Assembly (NCBI GenBank): GCA_016190505.1
Contig: JACPQM010000023.1
Location: 1-64,000, forward strand
Origin: Chloroflexota bacterium
GTDB lineage: Bacteria > Chloroflexota > Dehalococcoidia > JACPQK01
DNA length: 64,000 nt
Direction of reading: 5' to 3'
Shown: piece by piece, positions 31,796 to 40,936 of the stretch
Layout: the number at the start of each line of letters is the position of its first letter
How positions within the stretch are numbered: position 1 is the stretch's first letter
Translations under genes and position numbers: made by a program
Notes under the pieces: model-generated
What the model saw: only the letters and a program-made list of their open reading frames with translations
The model's database searches: none
What the model was told of the DNA's origin: nothing

Positions 31796-34021
31796 ATGTC
31801 CAGGTTTATAGCCACTTCCGCCATCCGGGGGGCGAACCAGATCGTCGCCCAGGCGGAGGGCATGTACCAGAAGGCCCTGAAGGAGCTGGGGCCAGAGACG
31901 CCCATCGCCTTTACCAACACGGCCTATTTCCTGCCAGTAATCTACGGCTTCACGGGGCACAAGGTGCAGAAGCTGGCTGACCTGGCTGTGCCATTGGACT
32001 ACGCCCGCGGTCTTCTCTCCCCCGTCCCCAAGCAGAGCGTGTGGCTGCCCTACCTCGGCGAGGCCCTGGACTCGGGTGTGGCCACGCTGTTCGCTGAGGA
32101 GGCCATCGAGGGAATCCGCTTCGCCCGGGGCGAGCAGCCCGAGGTGAAGAACGGTTACACGTTCAACGGCCCCATTGACGACGTGCAGATGCGCGCCTGG
32201 GGTGTGGCGCTGGTGGACGGGCGTATGCCTGGCTTCGCCGCCATTGTGGGCGCCGCCAAGAGTAACGAGGTCGCTGTCAAGATATTCCGAGAGCTCCAGG
32301 CCCGGGGCTTGCTGGTCTTCCTGTGCAGCGACGTCAACGGGCGTACCATCACCGACCAGCTCCTGGAGTCCGGCGTCGAGTTGGGCTATGGGACATACAG
32401 CGTTCCCTTCGGCTCGGACACCATCTCGGCTGTCTATGCCCTGGGCTTCGCCACCCGGGCCGCTTTCTCCTTCGGCAACTTCAAGCCTGGGAACTACCGC
32501 GACATCCTGTTCTACAACAAGTTCCGCTGCTTCGCCTTTGGCTTGGCCCTGGGGCAGGTGGACGACCTGAAGTACGCCACCGCCGCCGGCGTCATCAACT
32601 ACGGCTTCCCCATTATTGCCGACACTGTCATCCCCAACGTGCTGCCCACGGGCGTTACTGAGCACGAGCACGTGGTAAGCCTGCCCTTCGACGACATCCC
32701 GGGCAAGGACGACCTGGAGCGGGCGGAGCGTCTGGTCCAGCGCTGCGTCGAGATCCGGGGCATCCGCATCAAGATCAAGGCGGTGGAGATCCCGGTGGCC
32801 TATGGCGCCGCCTTCGAGGGCGAGATCGTGCGGCGCAACCAGATCCATGCTGAGTTCGGCGGCAAGGGCGGCACCTGCTTCGAGCTGCTCACCACCCGCA
32901 AGGCAGACCAGGTGGAAGATGGCAAGGTCACCGTGGTGGGCCCGGACATTGACAGCATCACGCCGGGCGCCAACATCCCGCTGGGCATACTGGTCGAGGT
33001 GGCCGGCGCCAAGATGGACAAAGACTTCGAGCCTGTCATCGAGCGCCAGTTCCACCACTTCGTGAACATGGCCGAAGGCCTCCAGCACATCGGACAGCGG
33101 GACATCGCCTGGATTCGGGTGTCCAAGACCGCCTTCGAGAAGGGCTTCCGCCTCCAGCACTTCGGTAAGATCCTCCACGCCAAGGTCCACGAGGACTTCG
33201 GCGCCCTGGTGGACAAGGTCCAGGTGACCATCTTCGCCGACCCGGCACAGGTCAAGGCCCGCCGCGAGGCGGCCCAGGTGGTATACCGCGAGCGCAACCA
33301 GCGGCTCATGGGCCTCAAGGACGAGGCCGTGGACGTGTTCTATAGCTGCTCCCTGTGCCAGTCCTTTGCCCCTACCCACATCTGCGCCATCCCGCCCGAG
33401 AGGTCGGGCCTGTGCGGCGCCTATAGCTGGCTGGACTGCAAGGCAGCCTACCAGATCAACCCGCGCGGCCCCAACCAGCCCATCGCCAAGGGGCAGGTCA
33501 TTGACCAGGCGAAGGGCGAGTTCGAGGGCATCAACGAGTTCGTGTTCAACAATACCCAGCGCAGTGTGCAGAGGGTCACCCTCTACTCCGTGATGGACGC
33601 CCCCATGACCTCCTGCGGCTGCTTCGAGTGCATCATGGTGGTCATCCCCGAGGCCAACGGCTTCATGGTGGTCTCCCGGGAAGACCCCAGCATGACCCCC
33701 TGCGGCATGACCTTCTCCACCCTGGCCGGCACGGCCGGCGGCGGCTTGCAGAACCCGGGCGTGATGGGCCACGGCAAGATGTTCGTGATCAGTGAGAAGT
33801 TCCTCAAGGCCGACGGTGGCCTGAAGCGGGTAGTGTGGATGTCCTCCAACCTCAAGGAGGAGCTGGGTGAGCAGCTCAAGGACGCAGCCGCCCGGGAAGG
33901 CGAGCCTGACCTGCTCGACAAGATCGCCGACGAGAAGGTGGCCACCTCCGTCGAGGACCTGCTGCCTTTCCTCCAGGAGAGGGGGCATCCCGCTCTCACT
34001 ATGGACTCCCTCCTGGGCTAG
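31796..34021 (+). CDS. acsB: CO-methylating acetyl-CoA synthase (AcsB)
   Basis: AcsB makes or cleaves acetyl-CoA from CO, a methyl-corrinoid and CoA. The 741 residues cover all three bacterial domains, including the N-terminal domain that in known complexes docks to CO dehydrogenase. The A-cluster ligands are visible: CSLCQSFAPTHICAIPPERSGLCGAY supplies the 4Fe-4S cysteines, and SCGCFECI gives the C-G-C that binds the distal nickel. GGGAGGT precedes the ATG by eight bases. No acsA/cooS lies in the window, so the CO partner is encoded elsewhere or missing. Confidence 0.97.
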   Translation: MSRFIATSAIRGANQIVAQAEGMYQKALKELGPETPIAFTNTAYFLPVIYGFTGHKVQKLADLAVPLDYARGLLSPVPKQSVWLPYLGEALDSGVATLFAEEAIEGIRFARGEQPEVKNGYTFNGPIDDVQMRAWGVALVDGRMPGFAAIVGAAKSNEVAVKIFRELQARGLLVFLCSDVNGRTITDQLLESGVELGYGTYSVPFGSDTISAVYALGFATRAAFSFGNFKPGNYRDILFYNKFRCFAFGLALGQVDDLKYATAAGVINYGFPIIADTVIPNVLPTGVTEHEHVVSLPFDDIPGKDDLERAERLVQRCVEIRGIRIKIKAVEIPVAYGAAFEGEIVRRNQIHAEFGGKGGTCFELLTTRKADQVEDGKVTVVGPDIDSITPGANIPLGILVEVAGAKMDKDFEPVIERQFHHFVNMAEGLQHIGQRDIAWIRVSKTAFEKGFRLQHFGKILHAKVHEDFGALVDKVQVTIFADPAQVKARREAAQVVYRERNQRLMGLKDEAVDVFYSCSLCQSFAPTHICAIPPERSGLCGAYSWLDCKAAYQINPRGPNQPIAKGQVIDQAKGEFEGINEFVFNNTQRSVQRVTLYSVMDAPMTSCGCFECIMVVIPEANGFMVVSREDPSMTPCGMTFSTLAGTAGGGLQNPGVMGHGKMFVISEKFLKADGGLKRVVWMSSNLKEELGEQLKDAAAREGEPDLLDKIADEKVATSVEDLLPFLQERGHPALTMDSLLG

Positions 34022-34063
34022 GCCAGGGCCTCCAGAGGGGTGGGTTGTATATGGGAAGGCAAC

Positions 34064-34093
34064 CGTAGGGGCATGGCGCGCCATGCCCCTACG
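34064..34093. repeat. 30-bp GTAGGGGC palindrome
   Basis: Identical to 30949-30978 and 60175-60204. It lies in the acsB-acsD spacer, within the operon. Confidence 0.95.
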
Positions 34094-34159
34094 AAATGAC
34101 CACCCCCTGGCTGGGACGTGTCCTGAGTTGCAGGGACGGTCCCTTCATAAGGAGAACAC

Positions 34160-35122
34160 ATGCCGAAAGTCGAAGCGCCCGTAGAGAAATGGCGGGGCCG
34201 GGTCCAAGAGGTCCGGCTGGGCGGTGACGGACGCAAACAGGTGACAGTGGGGGGCGAGAGCACCCTGCCCTTTCTCCATTTCGACGGCGAGATCCCCCAC
34301 CGCCCGGTGATCGCCGCGGAGGTGCTGGACATGCCCCCTGCGGATTGGGCCGAGAATGTGGTGTCCGCCTGGGGGGATGCCCTCAAGTCCCCGGCGGCCT
34401 GGGCCAAGAAGGCGGCCCAGCTCGGCGCCGACCTCATTTTCCTGCGCCTGGCCAGCGCCCACCCCGAGCAGGGCAATACCTCCGGTGCCCAGGCGGCCAA
34501 GACCGTGTCCCAGGTCATGGAGGCCACCGACCTGCCCCTGATCGTGGTGGGCCCGGATGTGGCCGAGAAGGACAACGAGGTTATCGTGGCGGTGGCCGAG
34601 GCGGCCCGGGGCCAGCGCCTGGCCCTGGGTACGGTCACCGACAAGAACTATCGCACTATCGTGGCTACAGCCATGGCCGGCGGCCACGCAGTAGTTGCCC
34701 AGGCGCCCATGGACATGAACCTTTCCAAGCAGCTCAACATCCTGTGCTGCGACGTGGGGCTGCCCAAGGACTCGCTAGTCATGGACCCGACTACAGGCGC
34801 TCTGGGCTATGGCATGGAGTACGCCCTGTCGGTCTTCGAGCGATTGCGGCTGGCCGCCCTCCAGGGCGATGCCATGACGGCCATGCCTATCCTGTGCCAC
34901 GCCGGGTACGAGTCCTGGAGACAGAAGGAGGCCAAGGCGGTGGAGGGCGTGCCTGTGTCCTGGGGCGACCAGAAGGTGCGGTCCCTGCTCTGGGAGCAGA
35001 TGACGGCCCTGACCCTGCTTCAGAGCGGGGCGGAGATTATGGTGCTGCGACACCCCCGCTCCATGGATGTTGTCCGCGGCGTGATTGACCGACTCATGGC
35101 CCGCCAGGGGCCAGTTAGCTAG
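34160..35122 (+). CDS. acsD: Corrinoid Fe-S protein small subunit (AcsD)
   Basis: AcsD is the delta (small) subunit of the corrinoid iron-sulfur protein that carries the methyl group from methyl-tetrahydrofolate to AcsB. At 320 residues it has the usual length. It shows the TIM-barrel segments EVLDMPPADWAENVVSAWGDAL, ADLIFLRLASAHPEQGNTS, LPLIVVGPDVAEKDNEVIVAVAEAA and VVAQAPMDMNLSKQLNILCCDVGLPKDSLVMDPTTGALGYGMEY, typical of the CdhD/AcsD family. AAGGAG precedes the ATG. The next gene, its partner acsC, starts 11 bases on. Confidence 0.95.
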   Translation: MPKVEAPVEKWRGRVQEVRLGGDGRKQVTVGGESTLPFLHFDGEIPHRPVIAAEVLDMPPADWAENVVSAWGDALKSPAAWAKKAAQLGADLIFLRLASAHPEQGNTSGAQAAKTVSQVMEATDLPLIVVGPDVAEKDNEVIVAVAEAARGQRLALGTVTDKNYRTIVATAMAGGHAVVAQAPMDMNLSKQLNILCCDVGLPKDSLVMDPTTGALGYGMEYALSVFERLRLAALQGDAMTAMPILCHAGYESWRQKEAKAVEGVPVSWGDQKVRSLLWEQMTALTLLQSGAEIMVLRHPRSMDVVRGVIDRLMARQGPVS

Positions 35123-35133
35123 GGAGGGTGGCC

Positions 35134-36489
35134 ATGGCGCTCACCGCCATCGAGATCTACAAATACCTGCCCAAGACCAACTGTAAGGACTGCGGTTTCC
35201 CCACCTGCCTGGCCTTCGCCATGAAGCTGGCGCAAAAGGGGGCCGAGCTGTCGGCCTGCAAGCACGTTTCCGAGGAGGCCAAGAGCGCCTTAGAGGCCGC
35301 CTCCCGACCTCCCATCCGTCTGGTCACTATCGGCAAGGATGGGCGCAAGGTAGAGGTGGGCAACGAGGTGGCGATGTTCCGCCACGAGAAGACCTTCTAC
35401 CACCAGCCCGGGCTGCTGCTGCGGGTCAAGGACTCCGCAGCCCCTGATAAGGTGGCCCAGGAGATGGCTGCCGTGGCCAGCTACAAGGTGGAGCGCGTGG
35501 GGATGCAGTTGAGTTGGAATGGCCTGGCGATCCAGAACGATGGCGGCGACAAGGCCGCCTTCCTGGCGGCGGTGAAGCTGGCGCAGGCCCACCCCGAGCT
35601 GGCCCTGGTGCTCATGTCCGATGACCCCGACACCATGGCCGCGGCACTTGGCGACCCCGCCGTGGCTGGACGCCTGCCTCTGATATACGCGGCCACCGAG
35701 GCCAACTGGCAGAAGATGGCGGCACTGGCCAAGCAACACAAGTGCCCTCTGGCCGTGCGCGCCGGTGGCCTGGATGCCCTGGCCACGCTCACCGAGCAGG
35801 TGGCCGCGGCTGGCATCGAGGACATAGTGGTGGACCCGGGCGCCCGCGACTTCGGCGATTCGCTGAATGCGCTGACCCAGATCCGACGCCTCGCCCTCAA
35901 GAAGAGCTTCCGACCCCTGGGCTACCCGGTGATCACCTTCCCGGGTGAGAAGGCCAGCTCCCAGGAGGAGGAGGTGCTGCTGGCCACGCAGCACATCGCC
36001 AGGTACGCCGGTGTCATCGTGCTGGACCATTTCTCACCGGCAATGGCATATCCCCTGCTCACCGAGCGTCTCAACATCTACACTGACCCGCAGAAGCCGC
36101 TCCAGATGCAGGCGGGGGTCTATCCCTTTGGCAAGCCGGACCCGGCTAGCCCGCTGCTGGTAACGACTAACTTCTCCCTCACCTACTTCTCGGTGTCCTC
36201 CGAGATCGAGTCCAGTGGCTTCCCCACCTGGCTTATGGTGGTGGACACCGAGGGCCAGTCGGTGCTCACCTCGTGGGCCTCGGGCAAGTTCGACGCTGAG
36301 AAGATCTCCAAGGCGGCCAAGAACTTTAAGGTGGAGGAGAAGATCGGCCATCGGAGCCTGGTCATCCCCGGTGCGGTGGCTGTCCTCAGGGGCGAGCTCG
36401 AGGGGGAGTTCCCCGAGTGGAAGATCATGGTGGGGCCACGGGAAGCGGTGGGCATCGGGCCTTTCCTCAAGCAGAACTGGGCCAGGTAG
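35134..36489 (+). CDS. acsC: Corrinoid Fe-S protein large subunit (AcsC)
   Basis: AcsC is the gamma (large) subunit, carrying the 4Fe-4S cluster and the corrinoid. ATG 35134 follows AGGGAGGG and is preferred to the track GTG. The N-terminal cluster motif is TNCKDCGFPTCLAFAMKLAQKGAELSAC, four cysteines as expected. A TIM barrel follows, then a C-terminal corrinoid-binding region with VTTNFSLTYFSVSSEIESSGFPTWLMVVDTEGQSVLTSWASGKF. The 451-residue length is normal. It would exchange methyl groups with AcsE and AcsB. Confidence 0.96.
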   Translation: MALTAIEIYKYLPKTNCKDCGFPTCLAFAMKLAQKGAELSACKHVSEEAKSALEAASRPPIRLVTIGKDGRKVEVGNEVAMFRHEKTFYHQPGLLLRVKDSAAPDKVAQEMAAVASYKVERVGMQLSWNGLAIQNDGGDKAAFLAAVKLAQAHPELALVLMSDDPDTMAAALGDPAVAGRLPLIYAATEANWQKMAALAKQHKCPLAVRAGGLDALATLTEQVAAAGIEDIVVDPGARDFGDSLNALTQIRRLALKKSFRPLGYPVITFPGEKASSQEEEVLLATQHIARYAGVIVLDHFSPAMAYPLLTERLNIYTDPQKPLQMQAGVYPFGKPDPASPLLVTTNFSLTYFSVSSEIESSGFPTWLMVVDTEGQSVLTSWASGKFDAEKISKAAKNFKVEEKIGHRSLVIPGAVAVLRGELEGEFPEWKIMVGPREAVGIGPFLKQNWAR

Positions 36490-36618
36490 CCCAGCCTCCA
36501 CTGCCCCGACATGAAGACCTGTCAGAATGCTGTAGGCCGTCCCGACCTGTCGGGACAACCCGACCGACGCGTGTCTGGGCAGGTTAGGAAACCTGCCCTA
36601 CCAAGGCTGGACTAGGCC
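36490..36618. other. acsC-acsV spacer with a TCCCGAC palindrome
   Basis: GTCCCGACctGTCGGGAC (36539-36556) lies in this gap, together with CTGGGCAGGTTAGGAAACCTGCCC, a second inverted repeat. A short ATGAAGACCTG at 36511 echoes the start of acsV but leads to a 34-codon ORF made of repeat sequence. No gene is supported. Confidence 0.6.
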
Positions 36619-38532
36619 ATGAAGACCTGCCGGGTCTCTTTCCAGCCCGGGGGAGCTGTGGTCTCGGTGTCGGAAGGGACGCTGCTCCTGGACGCCGCAG
36701 CCAGGGCCGGTATCCTTCTGGACATGCCCTGCGGCGGGCAGGGCCGCTGTGGCCGCTGCCGGGTCAAGGTGGAGTCGGGCGAGGTCACCGGCCGGGAGAA
36801 CATTCACCTTAGCCAGGAGGACATGGCTCAGGGCTGGGTGCTCTCCTGCACTGCCCGCGTGGTTGGCGACCTGGCGATTACCGTGCCGCCCAAGGTGGAG
36901 CGGGACCGGGCCATCGTGGAGCTGCCCTCGGCCCGGGCCGCAGCCCAGATCGCCCTGCACTGGCCGCGCTATCCCGCCCTGCGTCGCGCCTATCTCGAGC
37001 TAACGCCGCCCAGCCTGGAGGACAACGCTCCAGACCTGGAGCGGTTGCGCCGGGGCCTGCGCCAGGAGGCCAACCTCGAAGGGCTGGAGCTCGACGTGTA
37101 CCAGATGCGGGAGCTGGGCGCCACTCTGCGGCAGGACAACTGGCGGGTAAGCGCTACCCTCGATGCCAGCGGCCCGGGCAATCGCTTGGTGGACCTGCGC
37201 CCGGGCCGGATCAAAGGGCCCCTCCTCGGTCTGGCCGTGGACATCGGCACCACCAACGTGGTGGCCTATCTGGTCAACCTGGACAATGGCCGGCTGCTGG
37301 GCAAAGCATCCCGCATGAACCGGCAGGTGTCTTGCGGCGAGGATGTGATCTCCCGCATCGTTTTCTCCCAGCGCGAGGGCGGCGTGGACACCCTCCAGAA
37401 CCTGGCGGTGGACACCATAAACGTGCTGGTCAAGGAGCTTGCCCAGGCCCACGGGGCTTCCCCGGAGGACATCGGGGACATGGTGATGGCGGGCAACACC
37501 ACCATGGCCCATCTTTTCCTGGGCATCCCGCCGCGCTACATCCGGGAGGAGCCCTACGTGCCTACGGCTACACACTTCCCGGTGTGCACCGCCCGGGATC
37601 TGGGGCTGGCCATTCATCCGAGGGCATCGGTGTACTGCGTGCCCAGCGTGGCCGCCTACGTGGGCGGCGACATTACGGCGGGGGTGCTGGCGTCCAAGCT
37701 GTACGAATCTGATACGCTCAGTCTGTTCCTGGACGTGGGCACTAACGGGGAGATCGTTCTGGGCAACAAGGACTTCATGATGACCGATGCCTGCAGCGCC
37801 GGTCCGGCGCTGGAGGGTGCCGGCATGCGCTGCGGCATGCGGGCCATGCCGGGGGCCATCGAGGACGTGCGTATCTCCTCGCTCACCCTGGAGCCGACCA
37901 TCAAAGTGATCGGTGACGTGCCTGCCCAGGGCATTTGTGGCTCTGGCCTGATCTCGGCGGTGGCTGAGATGCTGGTTACCGGCGTGATTAGCAAGGGGGG
38001 CAAGATAGACCTGGACTATGTGCTCAGCCGCCAGCCGGAGCGGCCCCGCGCCAGGCCCGGCGAGTCCGGCCCGGAATACGTTCTGGTCTGGGCCGGCGAG
38101 GCCGGCGGAGGCACGGACATCACACTCTCCGAGGTGGACCTGGAGAACCTTGTCCGGGTGAAGGCCGCCATCTACGCGGGCATTATGGTCATGGCTGAGA
38201 AGTCGGGGATACCCCTGGACACAGTGGAGCGGGTGCTGATCGGCGGCGCCTTCGGCCAGCATATCAACGTGGAGCAGGCCATCCAGATCGGTCTGCTTCC
38301 GGACCTGCCCTGGGACAAGTTCCACTTCCTGGGCAACACGTCCGCCTGGGGGGCCTATAACATCCTTCTCTCCAAGCACGCTCGGAGCAAAGTGGAGGAG
38401 TTGGTGGCGGGCATGACCTACGTCGAGTTGATCGCTGACAACTCCTTCATGAACGAGTTCACCGCTTCCCTCTTCTTGCCCCACACCGACGCGGACCGCT
38501 TCCCTTCGGTGGCGCACCTGCTGTCCCGCTGA
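36619..38532 (+). CDS. acsV: Corrinoid protein reductive activator (RACo-like ferredoxin, AcsV)
   Basis: This protein reactivates the inactive Co(II) corrinoid by ATP-driven electron transfer. The N-terminal 2Fe-2S ferredoxin domain has CGGQGRCGRCRVKV and a later Cys in VLSCTARVVG. After a linker (about 90-195), an actin-like ATPase domain (DUF4445) starts with GLAVDIGTTNVVAYLVNLDNG and includes LFLDVGTNGEIVLGN, GICGSGLISAVAEML and IGGAFGQHINVEQAIQIGLLPD. The 637-residue length is typical. It sits between acsC, its target, and the acyl-CoA synthetase gene. Confidence 0.94.
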   Translation: MKTCRVSFQPGGAVVSVSEGTLLLDAAARAGILLDMPCGGQGRCGRCRVKVESGEVTGRENIHLSQEDMAQGWVLSCTARVVGDLAITVPPKVERDRAIVELPSARAAAQIALHWPRYPALRRAYLELTPPSLEDNAPDLERLRRGLRQEANLEGLELDVYQMRELGATLRQDNWRVSATLDASGPGNRLVDLRPGRIKGPLLGLAVDIGTTNVVAYLVNLDNGRLLGKASRMNRQVSCGEDVISRIVFSQREGGVDTLQNLAVDTINVLVKELAQAHGASPEDIGDMVMAGNTTMAHLFLGIPPRYIREEPYVPTATHFPVCTARDLGLAIHPRASVYCVPSVAAYVGGDITAGVLASKLYESDTLSLFLDVGTNGEIVLGNKDFMMTDACSAGPALEGAGMRCGMRAMPGAIEDVRISSLTLEPTIKVIGDVPAQGICGSGLISAVAEMLVTGVISKGGKIDLDYVLSRQPERPRARPGESGPEYVLVWAGEAGGGTDITLSEVDLENLVRVKAAIYAGIMVMAEKSGIPLDTVERVLIGGAFGQHINVEQAIQIGLLPDLPWDKFHFLGNTSAWGAYNILLSKHARSKVEELVAGMTYVELIADNSFMNEFTASLFLPHTDADRFPSVAHLLSR

Positions 38533-38533
38533 C

Positions 38534-39982
38534 ATGGAAACGCACCCTCTGGAGTTCCTGTTCCACCCCCGGTCTGTGGCTATAGCCGGCATTTCACCGG
38601 ACCTGCGGAGCCAGGGTCGCGAGTATCTGCTTAACCTTCAGCAGTTCGAGTTTCCTGGGGACATATACCTGGTCAATCCCAACTACGCCGAGGTGGAGGG
38701 TATCCCCTGCTACCCGGCTTTGCGGGACATACCTGGTCCTGTGGACTATGTGGTCTCGTGCGTGCCGGCTACAGCCTTGCTTCCCCTGGTGGATGATGCC
38801 ATTGCCAAGCGGGTGCGGGCCATCCAGATGTACACTGCCCGCATGGCCGAGAGCGGCCTCTCCGAGGGCCAGGCGCTGGAGGCGGAGGTGGGCCGCCGGG
38901 CGAAACAGGCGGGTGTACGTCTCATCGGCCCCAACTGCATGGGCATCTACTACCCTCGCGGGGGCCTCTCTTTTCGCCTGGGGTATCCCCGCGAGCCGGG
39001 TGTGGTGGGCGTGCTGTCCCAGAGCGGGGGGAACTCTGCTTACCTGGAGTATCTGGGTGTAGGCCGCGGCCTGCGGTTCAGCAAGATCATCAGCTACGGC
39101 AACGGGGTGGACCTCAACGAGGCCGATCTCATGGACTACTTCGCTGACGACCCGGAGACCCGGGTCATCGGCGCGTACATCGAAGGAGCCAGGGAGGGCT
39201 GGCGCTTCTTCCAGGCCCTGTCCCGGGCCGCTGCCGCCAAGCCGGTGGCCATCTTCAAGGGTGGCGCTACTGCTACCGGCCAGCGGGCAATCTCCACGCA
39301 CACGGCCTCCCTGGCGGGTCAGGACCGGGTGTGGGATGCCCTGTGCCGCCAGGCCGGGGCGGTGCGCGTGGGCAACATGGAGGAGCTGTCCGACCTGCTA
39401 CTCGCTTTCTCGCTGCTGCCGCCGCCCTCGGGCAACCGGCTGGCGGTGCTGGGCGGTGGCGGCGGCTACAGCGTCTACACAGCGGATACAGCCGAGCGGG
39501 CAGGTCTGGTGCTGCCTCCCCTGCCTCAGGGCATCAAGCTGCGGCTCAAGGAGATGCTGCCCCAGGTGTGGAGCCTGGTCTCCAACCCGGTGGACCACTC
39601 GGTAGTCCCTGACCCGCTGCAATACCTGGAGGTCGCCCGTCTGGTGGCCGGGCATCCGGGCACAGACCTGGCGCTGTTCAACCTTGACCCGGCGTGGTAC
39701 CTGGATACGCCCGGAGGAGTAACTCGCGTGCTGGGTGTAGTGGACGGTCTGCTCAACATAGCCAAGGAGTGCGGCAAGCCAGCGGCAGTGATGCTAGCCT
39801 ACTCCGACTCGCTGGAACCGTGGAGGTGGGAGACTGCCGCCGAGGTCCAGCGGCGCTGTGTGGCTGGGGGTCTCCCTGTTTTCCTTAGCATAGACCGGGC
39901 GATCAGAGCCCTGAGCTACTTCGCAGGCTATTACCGCTCCGCAGTGCGGAGGCAGGAACGAAAAGAGGGGGTGGACCTATGA
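38534..39982 (+). CDS. ADP-forming acyl-CoA synthetase, alpha-type subunit
   Basis: The 482-residue protein matches the alpha part of NDP-forming acetyl-CoA synthetases, which interconvert acyl-CoA + ADP + Pi and acid + CoA + ATP. It has the CoA-binding domain (HPRSVAIAGIS, LVNPNYAEVEGIPCYPAL), then GPNCMGIYYP, GVLSQSGGNSAYLE and the phosphohistidine region ISTHTASLAGQDRVWDALCRQAGA. The ATP-grasp beta subunit is not present nearby. Two bases after acsV and overlapping acsE by four, it is clearly part of the operon. It could make ATP from acetyl-CoA or supply acetyl-CoA from acetate; direction is unknown. Confidence 0.87.
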   Translation: METHPLEFLFHPRSVAIAGISPDLRSQGREYLLNLQQFEFPGDIYLVNPNYAEVEGIPCYPALRDIPGPVDYVVSCVPATALLPLVDDAIAKRVRAIQMYTARMAESGLSEGQALEAEVGRRAKQAGVRLIGPNCMGIYYPRGGLSFRLGYPREPGVVGVLSQSGGNSAYLEYLGVGRGLRFSKIISYGNGVDLNEADLMDYFADDPETRVIGAYIEGAREGWRFFQALSRAAAAKPVAIFKGGATATGQRAISTHTASLAGQDRVWDALCRQAGAVRVGNMEELSDLLLAFSLLPPPSGNRLAVLGGGGGYSVYTADTAERAGLVLPPLPQGIKLRLKEMLPQVWSLVSNPVDHSVVPDPLQYLEVARLVAGHPGTDLALFNLDPAWYLDTPGGVTRVLGVVDGLLNIAKECGKPAAVMLAYSDSLEPWRWETAAEVQRRCVAGGLPVFLSIDRAIRALSYFAGYYRSAVRRQERKEGVDL

Positions 39983-40899
39983 TCGTGATTGGCGAGTGCA
40001 TTCATGTCATCGCCGGGACCGTGAAGAAGGCTATCGAGACCAGGGACAAGGCGCCCATTCAGGGCCTGGCCAAGGCCCAGGTGGACAAGGGCGCTCACTA
40101 CCTGGAGCTCAACATCGGGCCCCAGCGTCGCGCCGGGCCCGAGGTCATGCGCTGGATGGTGGATACGGTGCGCGAGGTCACGGACTCGCCACTATCCTTG
40201 GACACCAGCAACGTGGCGGCCATGGAGGCCGGGCTTGGGCTGTGTCAGGGCAAGGCCCTGGTCAACAGCACCGACGCCACCGAGGAGCGGCTGCACAACT
40301 TCATGCCTCTATCGGCGAAGTACAAAACACCTATCATCGCCCTGACCATGGGCAAGGGGGGCATACCGGCCAACGCCGACGCCCGTCTGGAGCTGGCCTC
40401 CAACGTGATCTTCCCCTCCGCTGCCGAGTGGGGCGTGCCCGTGGAGGACCTGTTTCTGGACCCACTGGTGCTAACCGTGACCTGCAACCAGGACCACTGC
40501 CAGGAGAGCATCAAGGCCATCCGCTATTTCAAGATGATGAACGAGCCTGCCCCCAGGACCACGTGCGGCCTGTCCAACATCTCCAACGGTGCGCCCGCTG
40601 AGGTCAGGCCCCTGCTCAACAAGGTGTTCCTGGTGATGATGATGGGCGGTGGCCTGGACTCGGCCATTATGGACCCGCTGGACGCTGACCTCATGGAGAC
40701 TATCCGGGTCATCGAGTCCCGGGACGACTCCACGCCCGAGGGTGAGCTTCTCATCCGGCTCTACGACACGTACGTGGCGGCGGAGCAGTTCGATACCATT
40801 GACGTGGACGTCAGCCTACCCGGTCTACGGGACATCGCCAAGACCATAGATATCCTCCAGAACACCACCGTCTACGCCCATTCGTACCTGCGGGTGTAG
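39979..40899 (+). CDS. acsE: Methyltetrahydrofolate:corrinoid methyltransferase (AcsE)
   Basis: AcsE moves the methyl group from methyl-H4folate to the corrinoid Fe-S protein. The 306-residue protein is a pterin-binding TIM barrel: MIVIGECIHVIAGTVKKAIETRDKAPIQGLAKAQVDKGAHYLELNIGPQRR at the N-terminus, LSLDTSNVAAMEAGL, VNSTDATEERL, the active-site strand IALTMGKGG and TTCGLSNISNGAP near the C-terminus. Slightly longer than the clostridial enzyme. Its ATG overlaps the preceding stop (ATGA). The operon ends just behind it at a strong hairpin. Confidence 0.94.
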   Translation: MIVIGECIHVIAGTVKKAIETRDKAPIQGLAKAQVDKGAHYLELNIGPQRRAGPEVMRWMVDTVREVTDSPLSLDTSNVAAMEAGLGLCQGKALVNSTDATEERLHNFMPLSAKYKTPIIALTMGKGGIPANADARLELASNVIFPSAAEWGVPVEDLFLDPLVLTVTCNQDHCQESIKAIRYFKMMNEPAPRTTCGLSNISNGAPAEVRPLLNKVFLVMMMGGGLDSAIMDPLDADLMETIRVIESRDDSTPEGELLIRLYDTYVAAEQFDTIDVDVSLPGLRDIAKTIDILQNTTVYAHSYLRV

Positions 40900-40903
40900 T
40901 ATT

Positions 40904-40932
40904 ATCCCTTCCCCCCTTGCGGGGGAAGGGAT
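40904..40932. terminator. Bidirectional hairpin terminator
   Basis: ATCCCTTCCCCC-ccttg c-GGGGGAAGGGAT is a perfect 12-bp stem between the convergent acsE and the LOG-like gene. It ends in ATTAGTTTAG on the plus strand. It probably stops transcription from both sides, although its GC-rich palindromic form also resembles the dispersed repeats. Confidence 0.6.
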
Positions 40933-40936
40933 TAGT

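Noticed and set aside
31760-34084. 774-residue ORF antisense to acsB
   Set aside because: It is the shadow frame of a GC-rich gene. acsB has all expected catalytic cysteines and a ribosome binding site; the antisense protein has no recognisable domain.
36511-36615. ATGAAGACCTG echo of the acsV start, with a 34-codon ORF
   Set aside because: Only about 12 bases match, and the rest of the ORF is TCCCGAC and other palindromic repeat sequence. Too short to claim a duplicated gene start.
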